From: Rahnella aceris
GTDB lineage: Bacteria > Pseudomonadota > Gammaproteobacteria > Enterobacterales > Enterobacteriaceae
Assembly (NCBI RefSeq): GCF_011684115.1
Contig: NZ_JAADJV010000001.1
Location: 62,001-126,000 of the forward strand
Reading direction: 5' to 3'
Length of the DNA: 64,000 nt
The notes below the pieces were generated by a model. The model was not told the DNA's origin. It ran no database searches and was given only the letters and a program-made list of their open reading frames with translations. The position numbers and the translations under genes were made by a program. Below, piece by piece: positions 47,801-56,002 of this stretch (position 1 is the stretch's first letter; every line of letters starts with the position of its first letter).

Positions 47801-48526
47801 GCGTTTCCGCGCGGCCCTGCGCCGGGTAATTTCCTGCACGGTTTGCTGGAATGGGCGGGCGACGAAGGGTTTGCGGCACTGGCGAAGGATCCGGCGAAAA
47901 TCGCCGATCAGGTCGCGCGGCGTTGTAATACGCGCGGCTGGGAAAAGTGGATCGTACCGCTTTCCGGCTGGCTGACCGCGTTACTGACGCAGCCGTTAGC
48001 CCTGCCGGACGGTGAAACCTTCACGCTGGCGGAACTGCCGCCTTATCAGGTTGAAATGGAGTTCTGGTTCTCGCTGACAAAGGTCTCAACTGTTCGCCTC
48101 GACAAGCTGGTTCAGCAATACACGCTTGAGGGCGCGGAGCGTGCGCCGCTGCTGGCGGAAGATCTCAACGGCATGCTGAAAGGCTTTATCGATCTGGTGT
48201 TTGAACATGACGGGCGTTATTACGTGCTGGATTATAAATCCAACTGGCTCGGAGACGATGCCAGCGGTTATGACCAGGAAAATATGACGCAGTCAATGCG
48301 CGAGCACCGCTACGATTTGCAGTTCTCGCTGTATCTGTTTGCGCTGCATCGTCTGCTGAAATCCCGCATACCGGATTATGACTACGACCGGCATATCGGC
48401 GGCGCGGTGTATTTATTCCTGCGCGGCAGCCACGCGCCGGGTAACGGCGTCTGCGTTCAGCGGCCGGACAAAGCATTAATGGAACAACTCGACGCTCTGT
48501 TCAGCGGCACGGAGGAACACGCATGA
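44843..48526 (+). CDS. recB: Exodeoxyribonuclease V beta subunit RecB (helicase-nuclease)
   Basis: This 1227-aa protein has an N-terminal UvrD-type helicase: Walker A EASAGTGKTFTIAALYVRL (near 27), DEFQDTDPLQYR (near 394), GDPKQAIYAFRGADIYTY (near 428), TVHKSKGLEYPLVFLP (near 768) and FYVAMTRSRYALW (near 832). A C-terminal RecB nuclease domain has HGLLEWAG, then LKGFIDLVFEHDGRYYVLDY with the DYKSNWLG site (metal-binding Asp and catalytic Lys near 1132). It unwinds 3' to 5' and degrades DNA ends, producing recombinogenic 3' tails at Chi. It overlaps recC and recD by 4 bp each, so all three are cotranslated. Confidence 0.95.
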   Translation: MTEQRLPSALNVLNFPLTGSRLIEASAGTGKTFTIAALYVRLVLGHGGDNAFSRPLTPPEILVVTFTDAATKELRDRIRARLSQAAGYFLGNPDAENDSDEFLQNLRAEYTPEQWPGCARKLQLAAEWMDESAVSTIHGWCNRMLGEHAFDSDSLFTQTLETDQTELLMNVVRDYWRSFYFPLGEQEIRMLRGWWRSPEDLHRSVMPLLEYAGELGSDQTPAEVCETVNNLKAAELAALKQDWPQWTQELRTMLEGAVAAKAVNGKIQARYFNPWLDKLHAWATSDEIIPDLKTGWTRLTPAGLDEGWKQGVAPVHPAISAMETLKTRLESLPDARSGLLQHACRWIKNRFDLEQQKRAQMGFNDLLTRLDAALSSDNGARLAEIIRTQFPVAMIDEFQDTDPLQYRIFDAVYRVAENAPEQGLILIGDPKQAIYAFRGADIYTYLRARRDTGGRHYTLATNFRSTRAMVASVNQVFELAENRKSGEGAFLFRRGAENQVPFLPVEAKGRADTLVIDDAEAAALTLWYPENQAEVLPKNQYVQMMADGCATEIVRLLRLGQQGSAGFGLPGETLKPVMPGDIAVLVNTGREATAVRVALSKRGVRSVYLSDKESIFESAQAGELQYWLAACAAPENDRLLRAALATPSLNLSWEALDRLNQDENEWERYVQQFQALRTCWRKQGILPMLRRLMWEFDVPRRLLGRGDERALTDLLHLSELLQQASVQLDGEHALIRYLAEQCQDEHQGGDARKLRLESDAELVKVVTVHKSKGLEYPLVFLPFACAFRAVKKQDSPLKWHTAEGELEVALSATDEQLAQADRERLGEDLRKFYVAMTRSRYALWLGMAPLKEFEKSASGYLFHGGDAIDADALPASLQALETDTIRAWPLPVTDGAIYRSEQLLPELGPRPPLRTHKGPRWWVSSFSGLQIAPAGSYMVPETLNREPRGEIESAAQDSYLEDQKVFVEDKEPVPGLLQPMTGENLYAFPRGPAPGNFLHGLLEWAGDEGFAALAKDPAKIADQVARRCNTRGWEKWIVPLSGWLTALLTQPLALPDGETFTLAELPPYQVEMEFWFSLTKVSTVRLDKLVQQYTLEGAERAPLLAEDLNGMLKGFIDLVFEHDGRYYVLDYKSNWLGDDASGYDQENMTQSMREHRYDLQFSLYLFALHRLLKSRIPDYDYDRHIGGAVYLFLRGSHAPGNGVCVQRPDKALMEQLDALFSGTEEHA

Positions 48527-50577
48527 AAATCAACAGCCGTGAAGATATCGCACAACTGCTGGCGAGCTGGGTGGAATGTGGCTGGCTGCGCGAACTCGAT
48601 CGCGCACTGGTGACGTTTCTGGCAAAAGAAGCGCCGGACGCGCATCCGTTATTGTTGCTGGCGACCGCACTGACCAGCTATCAGTTAGGGCGCGGTCATG
48701 TGTGTCTGGATTTGCAGGCCACGCTTGATGACAGCGCATTCTCACTCTCGCTGCCACCGGAAGGCGATCACGCTGACGGCGCGGTGATCCGTCCGGCGGC
48801 CGTGCTCGACGACCTGAGTTTGCAGGAATGGCTGGCGGCGCTGGTGCACCCGACGCTGGTCGGACACCACGAAGGTAATTCGCCGCTGGTGCTGACCGGC
48901 CAGCGGCTGTATCTGCGCCGTTACTGGCAGTACGAACAGAATGTGCGGGCGGCAATTGAACAACGTCTGGCGCGCAGTGCGCTGCACACTTTGCCGGTGG
49001 AATCTTTGCGTGCGCCGCTGACGGCGTTATTCCCGGCGGATGCGAAATCTGATATCGCCAACTGGCAGAAAGTGGCCTGCGCGCTGGCGGCGGGCAGTGC
49101 GTTCAGCATTATTACCGGCGGGCCGGGCACCGGTAAAACCACCACGGTGGTGCGTCTGCTGGCGTTGTTACAGACGCTGGCGCTGGAGGAAAATGGTCAG
49201 CCACTGCGCATCAGACTGGCCGCGCCGACCGGCAAGGCGGCAGCAAGACTCAATGAATCAATTGCCGGTGCGGTATCGAAGCTGGATCTCAGTGCGCTCG
49301 GCAACGGTAATGCGGTGCGAGAAAGTATCAACACCGATGTGGTGACACTGCACCGTCTGCTCGGCAGCCGCCCCGATACGCGGCATTTTCGCCATCATCC
49401 GGGCAACCCGCTGATGCTGGATGTGCTGGTGGTTGATGAAGCGTCAATGGTCGATCTGGAAATGATGGCCGCGTTGCTGGCGGCACTCCCGGAACAGGCG
49501 CGTCTGATCCTGCTCGGCGATAAAGATCAACTGGCGTCGGTGGAGGCGGGGGCATTACTGAGCGAGTTATGTCAGCGCGCCAACGGCGGCCATTATCTGC
49601 CGCATACCCGCGACTGGTTGCAAAGCGTGACCGGCGAACAGGTCCCGGATTCGCTGGTTGATCCCCAGGGTACGGCGATGGATCAGGCTGTAGTGATGCT
49701 GCGCCACAGTTACCGTTTTGATGCACAAAGCGGCATTGGTCAGTTAGCGGAAGCAGTAAATGACGGGGATGTGAAAGCGCTGAAACAGGTCTGGAAACAT
49801 GGATACGCTGACCTGGCGCAACTGACATTGAGCACTGACGATGATGCTGAACTGCGCGACTGGGTGGTGAAGGGCGGCACGAAGCAGTTCCCGGCGGCGG
49901 CCAGACGCGAAGGCGTAGAACCTCCGGTCGGCTATCAACATTATCTCAACGTGATGATCCAGGCGCGACCGGCAGACAATGAACCGCCGGAAGCCTTCAA
50001 CCGCTGGGCGGCCAGAGTGCTTCTGGCCTACAGCCAGTTCCAGCTGCTGTGCGCCTTACGTGGCGGGCGCTGGGGTGTGGAAGAACTGAATCAGCGCATC
50101 GCCGACATCTTGCGAAAGGAAGGGTTGCTTAAGGCGTCGATCGGCTGGTATCCGGGGCGTCCGGTGCTGGTGACCCGCAATGATTACAGCCAGCGTCTGA
50201 TGAACGGCGATATCGGCATCACGCTGGAGATCCCGCATCGTCTTGCCGATGGTACTGTGGTGCCGACCCTGCGAGTGGCGTTTCTGGCCGGAGACGGTAC
50301 GCAGGATATCCGCTGGGTGATGCCGGGGCGTTTGCAGGCGGTGGAAACCGTATTTGCCATGACGGTGCACAAATCACAGGGATCCGAATTTACCCATACC
50401 GCGCTGCTGCTGCCGGAGAATCTCAGTCCGATCCTCACGCGCGAGCTGATTTACACCGGCATTACCCGTGCGCGTCACTGGTTCAGTCTGGGATGTGTCG
50501 GGGGAATGAATGCCGTTTTACCGGATGCGGTGAAGCGTCGGGTGTTACGTGCCAGCGGATTAATCGAAAGCGCGTAA
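48523..50577 (+). CDS. recD: Exodeoxyribonuclease V alpha subunit RecD (5' to 3' helicase)
   Basis: This 684-aa superfamily 1B helicase has Walker A IITGGPGTGKTTTVVRLLAL (near 199-218), motif Ia RIRLAAPTGKAAARLNESI, Walker B LVVDEASMVDLEMM (near 304), GDKDQLASVEAGALL (near 330), motif V TVHKSQGSEFTHTALLL (near 613) and motif VI YTGITRARHWF. RecD moves the RecBCD complex rapidly and controls RecB nuclease. It starts with an ATGA overlap with recB at 48523-48526. It is somewhat longer than E. coli RecD (608 aa) and like pseudomonad RecD (about 690 aa). Confidence 0.95.
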   Translation: MKINSREDIAQLLASWVECGWLRELDRALVTFLAKEAPDAHPLLLLATALTSYQLGRGHVCLDLQATLDDSAFSLSLPPEGDHADGAVIRPAAVLDDLSLQEWLAALVHPTLVGHHEGNSPLVLTGQRLYLRRYWQYEQNVRAAIEQRLARSALHTLPVESLRAPLTALFPADAKSDIANWQKVACALAAGSAFSIITGGPGTGKTTTVVRLLALLQTLALEENGQPLRIRLAAPTGKAAARLNESIAGAVSKLDLSALGNGNAVRESINTDVVTLHRLLGSRPDTRHFRHHPGNPLMLDVLVVDEASMVDLEMMAALLAALPEQARLILLGDKDQLASVEAGALLSELCQRANGGHYLPHTRDWLQSVTGEQVPDSLVDPQGTAMDQAVVMLRHSYRFDAQSGIGQLAEAVNDGDVKALKQVWKHGYADLAQLTLSTDDDAELRDWVVKGGTKQFPAAARREGVEPPVGYQHYLNVMIQARPADNEPPEAFNRWAARVLLAYSQFQLLCALRGGRWGVEELNQRIADILRKEGLLKASIGWYPGRPVLVTRNDYSQRLMNGDIGITLEIPHRLADGTVVPTLRVAFLAGDGTQDIRWVMPGRLQAVETVFAMTVHKSQGSEFTHTALLLPENLSPILTRELIYTGITRARHWFSLGCVGGMNAVLPDAVKRRVLRASGLIESA

Positions 50578-50597
50578 CGCATACCTGAAGACGAAAA

Positions 50598-50840
50598 TCA
50601 GCATTCGTGCTCATGAATTCTGACGAGTTTATGTAGCGTGCGGGCCTTGTTGCCCGCCACTTTGGTGGCTTTGTCCGGATCGCCAGCCACAAATTCCAGC
50701 GTCGGTGAGTAATAAAAAGGCAGCCAGCCACCGTAGCCATTCTCCCACTCCCAGCGAACCGGGCAGGGCCACAGAATGTCTTCATGCATGATGTAATAAG
50801 TCCATCGCCCATGCGGACGACGAGGTTTTAGTATTTTCAT
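50598..50840 (-). CDS. Hypothetical 80-aa protein
   Basis: This short basic protein has a tryptophan-rich middle (PHGRWTYYIMHEDILWPCPV, RWEWENGYGGWLPFYYSP). It ends with a lysine-rich helix (KATKVAGNKARTLHKLVRIH). The ribosome site is weak (CTCCCGTTTATG). No family is recognised. It converges with recD, 21 bp from its stop. The strong aromatic content and stable codon pattern support a real protein. Confidence 0.5.
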   Translation of the reverse strand: MKILKPRRPHGRWTYYIMHEDILWPCPVRWEWENGYGGWLPFYYSPTLEFVAGDPDKATKVAGNKARTLHKLVRIHEHEC

Positions 50841-50963
50841 AAACGGGAGAACGGGCTCTTAAAAATCACTCAGGATATTCTGGCTCGCGTAGCGGAAGGT
50901 TTCAACCCTCTGACCGGAATGATGCTTATTTAAGCAGTTTTAAGCGGGATAATTTGCAATACT

Positions 50964-51071
50964 TTACCCCCAGATCATCGCCGCCCAGCGTAACAGCATC
51001 AGTGCGCCACAGATACACAGCAGTACTACGACCATTTTCCAGTGCTTGGTCATCATCCGTTTGGTTACCAT
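50964..51071 (-). CDS. yniD: Small membrane protein YniD
   Basis: This 35-aa frame ends with KHWKMVVVLLCICGALMLLR and WAAMIWG, which matches the E. coli inner-membrane microprotein YniD (KHWKMVVVLLAICGAMLLLRWAAMIWG) at nearly every position. One transmembrane segment covers about residues 13-30. It starts ATG behind GGAGGAG and overlaps the upstream membrane protein (51065-51244) by 7 bases, ATGGTAA, so they are coupled. The gene is easily missed because of its size. Confidence 0.9.
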   Translation of the reverse strand: MVTKRMMTKHWKMVVVLLCICGALMLLRWAAMIWG

Positions 51072-51244
51072 TTCTCCTCCTGCAATCCGGACATTGAGTG
51101 CGCCATGTGCTGATCAACATAGTGGACAACATGTTCTTTCAGTTCAGGAACGGTCTGATCGGTGAGCCATTCAAACGCCATCAACAGTAAGGCTGCGATG
51201 GCAATAACTGACAAAAGTATAACGGCTTTATTGCGTACTTCCAT
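51065..51244 (-). CDS. Small membrane protein upstream of YniD
   Basis: This 59-aa protein, from ATG 51244 (or 62 aa from ATG 51253), has one hydrophobic segment AVILLSVIAIAALLLMAF near residues 7-24 and a soluble helix LTDQTVPELKEHVVHYVDQH with histidines and acids. The stop TAA overlaps the yniD start. No family is known to me. It may work with YniD in the inner membrane. Confidence 0.65.
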   Translation of the reverse strand: MEVRNKAVILLSVIAIAALLLMAFEWLTDQTVPELKEHVVHYVDQHMAHSMSGLQEEKW

Positions 51245-51340
51245 GATTCCCATTGATTCTGAATTACCTGATTTTTACTTTGCGAGAATAAGCCGCATCG
51301 GGAGCGGCTTCAGCATTCTGGTTCCGGAAAGGTTTAGAGA

Positions 51341-52585
51341 TTATACCTTTTCGCCTGATTCGAAACTTTGATCCCGTTTCTGCTCCTCCGGCATTAGTGC
51401 TATTTCTTCATGACGGGCTCCCGGGCGGAAACCGTTCTTGCGGGCGCAAACGGCAATAATCAGCCCGGCGACGATAAGCAACTGCATGGCCCACGGAAAG
51501 ACTGCAATGCCCGCGGTTTCCAGCAGGATCCCACCGGTTACCCCGCCACTGGCAATCGCCAGATTCCACGCCACGACCACCATCGATTGCGCCATATCGG
51601 CATGTTCACCGGTAGCGTCAGCAATCGCCGTTTGCAGCAAGGTTGCTGCACCACCAAACGTCAACCCCCACAGCGCGACACACAATGTCACGGTCAGCGG
51701 CGAAAAGCGGCTCAGCGCCAGCACGAGTGATAGCAGGGCAAAGGCTATCAGGCTGACCAGCAGGGTGCGCCGCAAATGTTTATCCACCAGCATGCCGGTG
51801 ATACCAATGCCTGCCAGCGCGCCGAGGCCGAAAACCAGCAATATCTGATCGGCCCGTGCATCAAGCCCGGACAGGCGCAGGAACGGCACGATGTAGGTAT
51901 AAAGCAGGTTGTGCGCCAGCATCCACAGCAGGATCACCATCAGAATACTGCGCACGCCGGGCATCATCATTACCTGTCTTAAAGGCTGGCGTTCCCCTGC
52001 GGCCTGCCCCGGATAGTCCGGTACTTTTTTCACCACCCAGACAATCAGCAGCAACGTGATGGCGGACATCACGCCGAATGCCATGCGCCATCCGAGCGCG
52101 GAACCCATCCAGGTGCCCAGCGGAACGCCGACAGATAGCGCCAGAGGTGTGCCGACCATCGCCACCGACAACGCACGCCCTTGCTGATGCACCGGGACCA
52201 TCCGCCGTGCATAACCGGCCAGTAACCCCCACGCCAGCCCTGCCGCCGCGCCGGCCACCCAGCGGGCGAAGAGCGTCAGGACATAATTCGTCGAGAAGGT
52301 GGTGAGGGTATTAAAAATCAGAAAGCCAAAGATTGCCGTCAGCAATGCAGTGCGGCGGTTCCAGCCCCGTGTCAGTGCCGCCAGCGGGATGACGGCCATC
52401 AGCGAACCGGCGGCATACAGCGTCACCAGTTGCCCGGCCATCGCCGGTGACACATTAAGATCCGCTGCAATTTGAGGTAGCAATCCGGCGGGCAAGGTTT
52501 CGGTCATGATGGCGATAAAGCCGGTCAGTGCCATCGCCAGTAAAGCTGAAAGTGGCAGGGGAGATTTCAAGGCAATGGAATTCAT
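51341..52585 (-). CDS. MFS transporter, DHA1 type
   Basis: This 414-aa inner-membrane protein has 12 predicted helices. It belongs to the drug:H+ antiporter-1 (AraJ/YdhP-like) group: GFIAIMTETLPAGLLPQIAA, motif A-like LAALTRGWNRRTALL (about 68-82), motif C-like VGTPLALSVGVPLGTWMGSA and a C-terminal AQSMVVVAWNLAIASGGVTG. It is probably an exporter of sugars or drugs. The start overlaps the stop of the serine hydrolase gene by 4 bp (52582-52585), so the two are coupled. Confidence 0.92.
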   Translation of the reverse strand: MNSIALKSPLPLSALLAMALTGFIAIMTETLPAGLLPQIAADLNVSPAMAGQLVTLYAAGSLMAVIPLAALTRGWNRRTALLTAIFGFLIFNTLTTFSTNYVLTLFARWVAGAAAGLAWGLLAGYARRMVPVHQQGRALSVAMVGTPLALSVGVPLGTWMGSALGWRMAFGVMSAITLLLIVWVVKKVPDYPGQAAGERQPLRQVMMMPGVRSILMVILLWMLAHNLLYTYIVPFLRLSGLDARADQILLVFGLGALAGIGITGMLVDKHLRRTLLVSLIAFALLSLVLALSRFSPLTVTLCVALWGLTFGGAATLLQTAIADATGEHADMAQSMVVVAWNLAIASGGVTGGILLETAGIAVFPWAMQLLIVAGLIIAVCARKNGFRPGARHEEIALMPEEQKRDQSFESGEKV

Positions 52586-53733
52586 GACTGCGCTCCATAC
52601 ACCGCATCGCGCAGTTCAGTGACGAACGTGCCAGACATGCCTTCATACAGGGTATTGGTCAAGGCAACGACGCTCAGTCCGGCGGTACGGTCAACGAACC
52701 AGGAATGACCGTAAGCCCCGCCCCAGCGCCACGTGCCGGTTGATTCCGGTGAAGCGGCAGCCTGCGGGTCACGTAATACCGAAAAACCTAAACCAAAGCC
52801 CAGACCCGGGGATTCCGGCAGTTCAGCTCCGCGAGTTTGATCTCGTCCCATTTCATCGACCAGCGCGGACGAGATCAACGGAGCGCCGCCAAGACGCAAC
52901 ATTTCCAGCATCTTCAGTACGTCAGCCGCGCTGCTGACCATACCCGCGCCGCCGGAAGGATAAGCCTGGGCATCGAGTGCGCGCGAAGGTGAGTATTCAA
53001 TTCCCACGGTATTGTCGAAAGCGGCGACTTTTTCGCCTTCACGCAGACGATGGGGCTGTGGCACATCACTGACATACGGCGTAGCCAGCCGCGCCGGGTC
53101 ATGTGCGAAGAAACCTGTGTCATGCATGCTCAGCGGGTCGGTCAGTTGCGTTTTTACCACTTCAGCGAGCGGTTGTTTGCAGACCTGTTCCAGCACTGCG
53201 CCCAGCACGTCCACGGCCAGCGAATACCCCCACGACGTGCCCGGTGTATACAGCAAAGGCACGTCCGATAAACGTCGCAGATTTTCCGCCAGCGAAATGC
53301 TGCTGCTGTCCATTCCGTCAGAAACCCCTGCGCGGGCATAAGGGCCGTTTTCGTCCGGCTCAAAAAAGCGGTAACTCAGCCCGGCGGTATGACTTAATAA
53401 CTGCCGTACCGTGATGCGTGCCGGTTGTCCGTCTGGCAGGGTAGGGCGAAACTGCGGCAACCCTGTCTGAATATCGTCATCCAGCGCCAGCTTCCCCTGG
53501 GTGATCAGTGCCATTGCCACGGTGGACACAATCGGCTTGCTGACCGATGCCAGACGGAAAAGCGTATTTTCAGTCATCGGTTGGTGGCTTTCCCGGTCGG
53601 CAAAACCGGCAGCCTGGTGGTAAACCACCTCGCCGTGAAGGGCGACCATGACAACGGCACCGATCAGTCTTTGTGACTGAATAGCCTGAGCGATAACGCA
53701 ATCAAGTCGGGATTTCAACGCAGTGGAATTCAT
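52582..53733 (-). CDS. Serine hydrolase of the beta-lactamase/esterase EstB family
   Basis: This 383-aa class C beta-lactamase-fold protein has the active-site LFRLASVSKPIVSTVAMALI (SxxK near 63-66), the conserved GYSLAVDVLGAVLEQV (Tyr of YxN/YxS type near 168) and a C-terminal TWRWGGAYGHSWFVDRTAGL in place of KTG (WGG-type, as in EstB esterases). No signal peptide is seen, so it is a cytosolic esterase rather than an antibiotic-degrading enzyme. Its first 9 residues (MNSTALKSR) copy those of the downstream MFS gene. It is divergent from a LysR gene. Confidence 0.88.
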   Translation of the reverse strand: MNSTALKSRLDCVIAQAIQSQRLIGAVVMVALHGEVVYHQAAGFADRESHQPMTENTLFRLASVSKPIVSTVAMALITQGKLALDDDIQTGLPQFRPTLPDGQPARITVRQLLSHTAGLSYRFFEPDENGPYARAGVSDGMDSSSISLAENLRRLSDVPLLYTPGTSWGYSLAVDVLGAVLEQVCKQPLAEVVKTQLTDPLSMHDTGFFAHDPARLATPYVSDVPQPHRLREGEKVAAFDNTVGIEYSPSRALDAQAYPSGGAGMVSSAADVLKMLEMLRLGGAPLISSALVDEMGRDQTRGAELPESPGLGFGLGFSVLRDPQAAASPESTGTWRWGGAYGHSWFVDRTAGLSVVALTNTLYEGMSGTFVTELRDAVYGAQS

Positions 53734-53847
53734 GGGATATCTCAGCTTCAGAAAGTGTTAAATCACGATAGAGATCTCCTCAGTGAGGAAAAAGTAGGGT
53801 AGGTTTCCATAATATACGGACGATGATGTCCGTAATCGGGGGCAGTA

Positions 53848-54756
53848 ATGGAAAATCTCAGTAGCCTGAATACCTTTGTACAGGTGGCAGAAACCCGCAG
53901 TTTTGTGGCAGCCGGGCGAATTTTAGGCGTATCGGCGTCGGCGGTGGGTAAAAGCATTGCGCGCATGGAGACCAGGCTGAATGTGCGGCTGTTTCACCGC
54001 AGCACCCGCAGCGTGACGCTGACCGTCGAAGGGACGCTGTTCCTCGAACGCTGCCGGCGCATCGTGGCGGAACTCGAGGCGGCAGAAAGCGAGCTGTCGC
54101 AACTGGCGGAAAGTCCGCGCGGCAGGTTGCGGCTGAGTTTGCCTCAGGTCAGCACGCTACTCTTGCCGGTGCTGGGCGAGTTTATGCGTCGTTATCCCGA
54201 TATCGGGCTGGATCTGGATTTCACCGACCGCATCGTTGATGTGGTGGAAGAGGGGTTTGATGCCGTGGTGCGCACCGGCCAACTGGCTGATTCGCGATTG
54301 TCGATGCGCAAGCTGGGTACTTTTCATCATTTACTGGTCGGCGCGCCGGATTATTTTGAACAGTATGGTACACCTGCGAAGCCGCAGGAACTGGTTGAAC
54401 ACCGTTGTCTGCATTTTCGCTTTCCTAATAGCGGAAAGCTCGAACCATGGCCGCTGCCGGAATATCAGGATTTATCGCTGCCGGTATCGATGGTTTGCAA
54501 TAATATTGAAACGCGCCAATGTTTTGCCCTGCAGGGGCTGGGCATCGCCTGTCTGCCTGATTTCAGTATCCGCAAGGAGCTGGCGGGCGGGCAACTGGTG
54601 ACCGTGCTGGATGATTACGTGAAGCGCAGCGGTGATTTTTACATTTTATGGCCCTCCGGCGGTTATATGACGCCGAAGTTGCGGGTGTTTATTGATTTTC
54701 TCAGTGAACGGGTTTTCCCTGAAAATCCCGAGCTGGCGCTGCTATGTCCTCATTAA
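53848..54756 (+). CDS. LysR-family regulator
   Basis: This 302-aa LysR protein, with HTH FVQVAETRSFVAAGRILGVS and AVGKSIARMETRLNVRLFHR near residues 8-55, has an effector domain with SPRGRLRLSLPQVSTLLLPV and DAVVRTGQLADSRLSMRKLG. It is divergent from the serine hydrolase / MFS pair across 114 bp and probably controls them. A GGGGGCAGTA site precedes the ATG. Confidence 0.92.
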   Translation: MENLSSLNTFVQVAETRSFVAAGRILGVSASAVGKSIARMETRLNVRLFHRSTRSVTLTVEGTLFLERCRRIVAELEAAESELSQLAESPRGRLRLSLPQVSTLLLPVLGEFMRRYPDIGLDLDFTDRIVDVVEEGFDAVVRTGQLADSRLSMRKLGTFHHLLVGAPDYFEQYGTPAKPQELVEHRCLHFRFPNSGKLEPWPLPEYQDLSLPVSMVCNNIETRQCFALQGLGIACLPDFSIRKELAGGQLVTVLDDYVKRSGDFYILWPSGGYMTPKLRVFIDFLSERVFPENPELALLCPH

Positions 54757-54783
54757 ATCTGTTGTTAACTAAGGGAGTGTGTG

Positions 54784-55275
54784 ATGAGTCATTCTGTCTT
54801 AATTGAACGCTTTTCTGCCGCCGATCAGCGCGGTGTGGTGGATGTGATTTTACCGATCCAGAATCAGGAATTTGGCATTGTCATCACCGAAGAACAGCAG
54901 CCTGATCTGCATGACATTCCGCAATTTTATCAGCGCGGCGCCGGGGATTTCTGGGTTGCCCGCTATGAAGGGAAAGTCGTGGGCACGCTGGGACTGAAAG
55001 ATATCGGCAATGCGCAGACAGCACTGCGCAAAATGTTTGTCAGCGCGCCTTTTCGTGGCAGGGAGTACGGCGTGGCCACATTGTTACTCAACACGTTGCT
55101 GCATCATGCCCGGGAGAAAAATGTGAAAGATATTTTTCTCGGCACGACAGACAAGTTTCTGGCGGCGCATCGCTTTTATGAAAAGAACGGTTTTAAGGAA
55201 GTCACGGTGCCGGATCTGCCGCCAGCCTTCCCGCTGATGGCGGTAGACAGTAAATTTTACCGGCTAACCTTCTGA
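54784..55275 (+). CDS. GNAT-family N-acetyltransferase
   Basis: This 163-aa protein has the GNAT fold: the strand VARYEGKVVGTLGLKDIGNA (motif D/A near 58-77), then LRKMFVSAPFRGREYGVATL, the acetyl-CoA loop (R/QxxGxG/A-like) near 85-104. The C-terminal motif B is FLAAHRFYEKNGFKEVTVPD. The start is the ATG at 54784, after GGGAGTG. Substrate not known. It follows the LysR gene by 27 bp and may share its transcript. Confidence 0.9.
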   Translation: MSHSVLIERFSAADQRGVVDVILPIQNQEFGIVITEEQQPDLHDIPQFYQRGAGDFWVARYEGKVVGTLGLKDIGNAQTALRKMFVSAPFRGREYGVATLLLNTLLHHAREKNVKDIFLGTTDKFLAAHRFYEKNGFKEVTVPDLPPAFPLMAVDSKFYRLTF

Positions 55276-55389
55276 TTTTTAATACTGTCAGTTTGCTGTC
55301 GTGTCCGTGTCAGGTTGCTGTCGTGTTGATTTCCGATCCTGCGTTGCATGCTGATTGGGTGTTCAACATTCACTCTACAGGTAAAAATT

Positions 55390-55869
55390 ATGAATCAGAG
55401 CAAAATCAGGCAACTTCGCATTTCCCGTGCATGGTCTCAGGAACAACTGGCAGAACTTTCCTCACTGAGCGTGCGCACGGTGCAGCGTATCGAAAATGGT
55501 GAGCAGGCCAGCCTAGAAACCCTCGGCGCTATCGCAGCAGCCTTTGATATCAAGGTTTCTGAACTGACAGAAAACGATGCGAAAACGGGCAGTGCTTCAG
55601 GGCAGGCGCTTGACGACCAGATAGAAAAAGCCAGATATCAGGTAGCGGAAGAAAGCAGTTTTTATCGTTCCGTTCTGTTGTGGGCGGTGGTCAACGCCGG
55701 TCTGTTCGCGATAAACCATTACACCTCGCCGGATTCAGTCTGGTTCGTCTGGCCCCTGTGTATCTGGGGCGGCATTGTGTTGTTGCGGGGGTTACGCATT
55801 TTTGTTTTTCGCGGATCGGTGGAGCGCTGGCAGAAGGCGCGTTTACAGAAGTTAATACGCAAGCTCTGA
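55390..55869 (+). CDS. XRE-family regulator with a C-terminal 2TM domain
   Basis: This 159-aa protein has an N-terminal helix-turn-helix (IRQLRISRAWSQEQLAELSS, LSVRTVQRIENGEQASLETL) at residues 5-60, a short acidic linker, then a 2TM domain with SVLLWAVVNAGLFAINHYTS and WFVWPLCIWGGIVLLRGLRI. The ATG at 55390 follows ACAGGTAAAAATT. Membrane-tethered XRE proteins of this form are known but their signals are not. It has no close partner gene. Confidence 0.88.
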   Translation: MNQSKIRQLRISRAWSQEQLAELSSLSVRTVQRIENGEQASLETLGAIAAAFDIKVSELTENDAKTGSASGQALDDQIEKARYQVAEESSFYRSVLLWAVVNAGLFAINHYTSPDSVWFVWPLCIWGGIVLLRGLRIFVFRGSVERWQKARLQKLIRKL

Positions 55870-56002
55870 TCCGGAAAAAATGCTGCTAAAGCGCCCGTGT
55901 TAATCGTAAGCAAAACTGCCCTGACTGAGACATATCAAAACCCTTGCCGGACATACTGCTATCCTCTGTAATATTCAGGGTCATTAGCTCAACGGACAGA
56001 GA

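Noticed and set aside
52582..53733. Antibiotic-degrading beta-lactamase
   Set aside because: No signal peptide and the KTG motif is replaced by a WGG-type element, so the EstB-like esterase group fits better.
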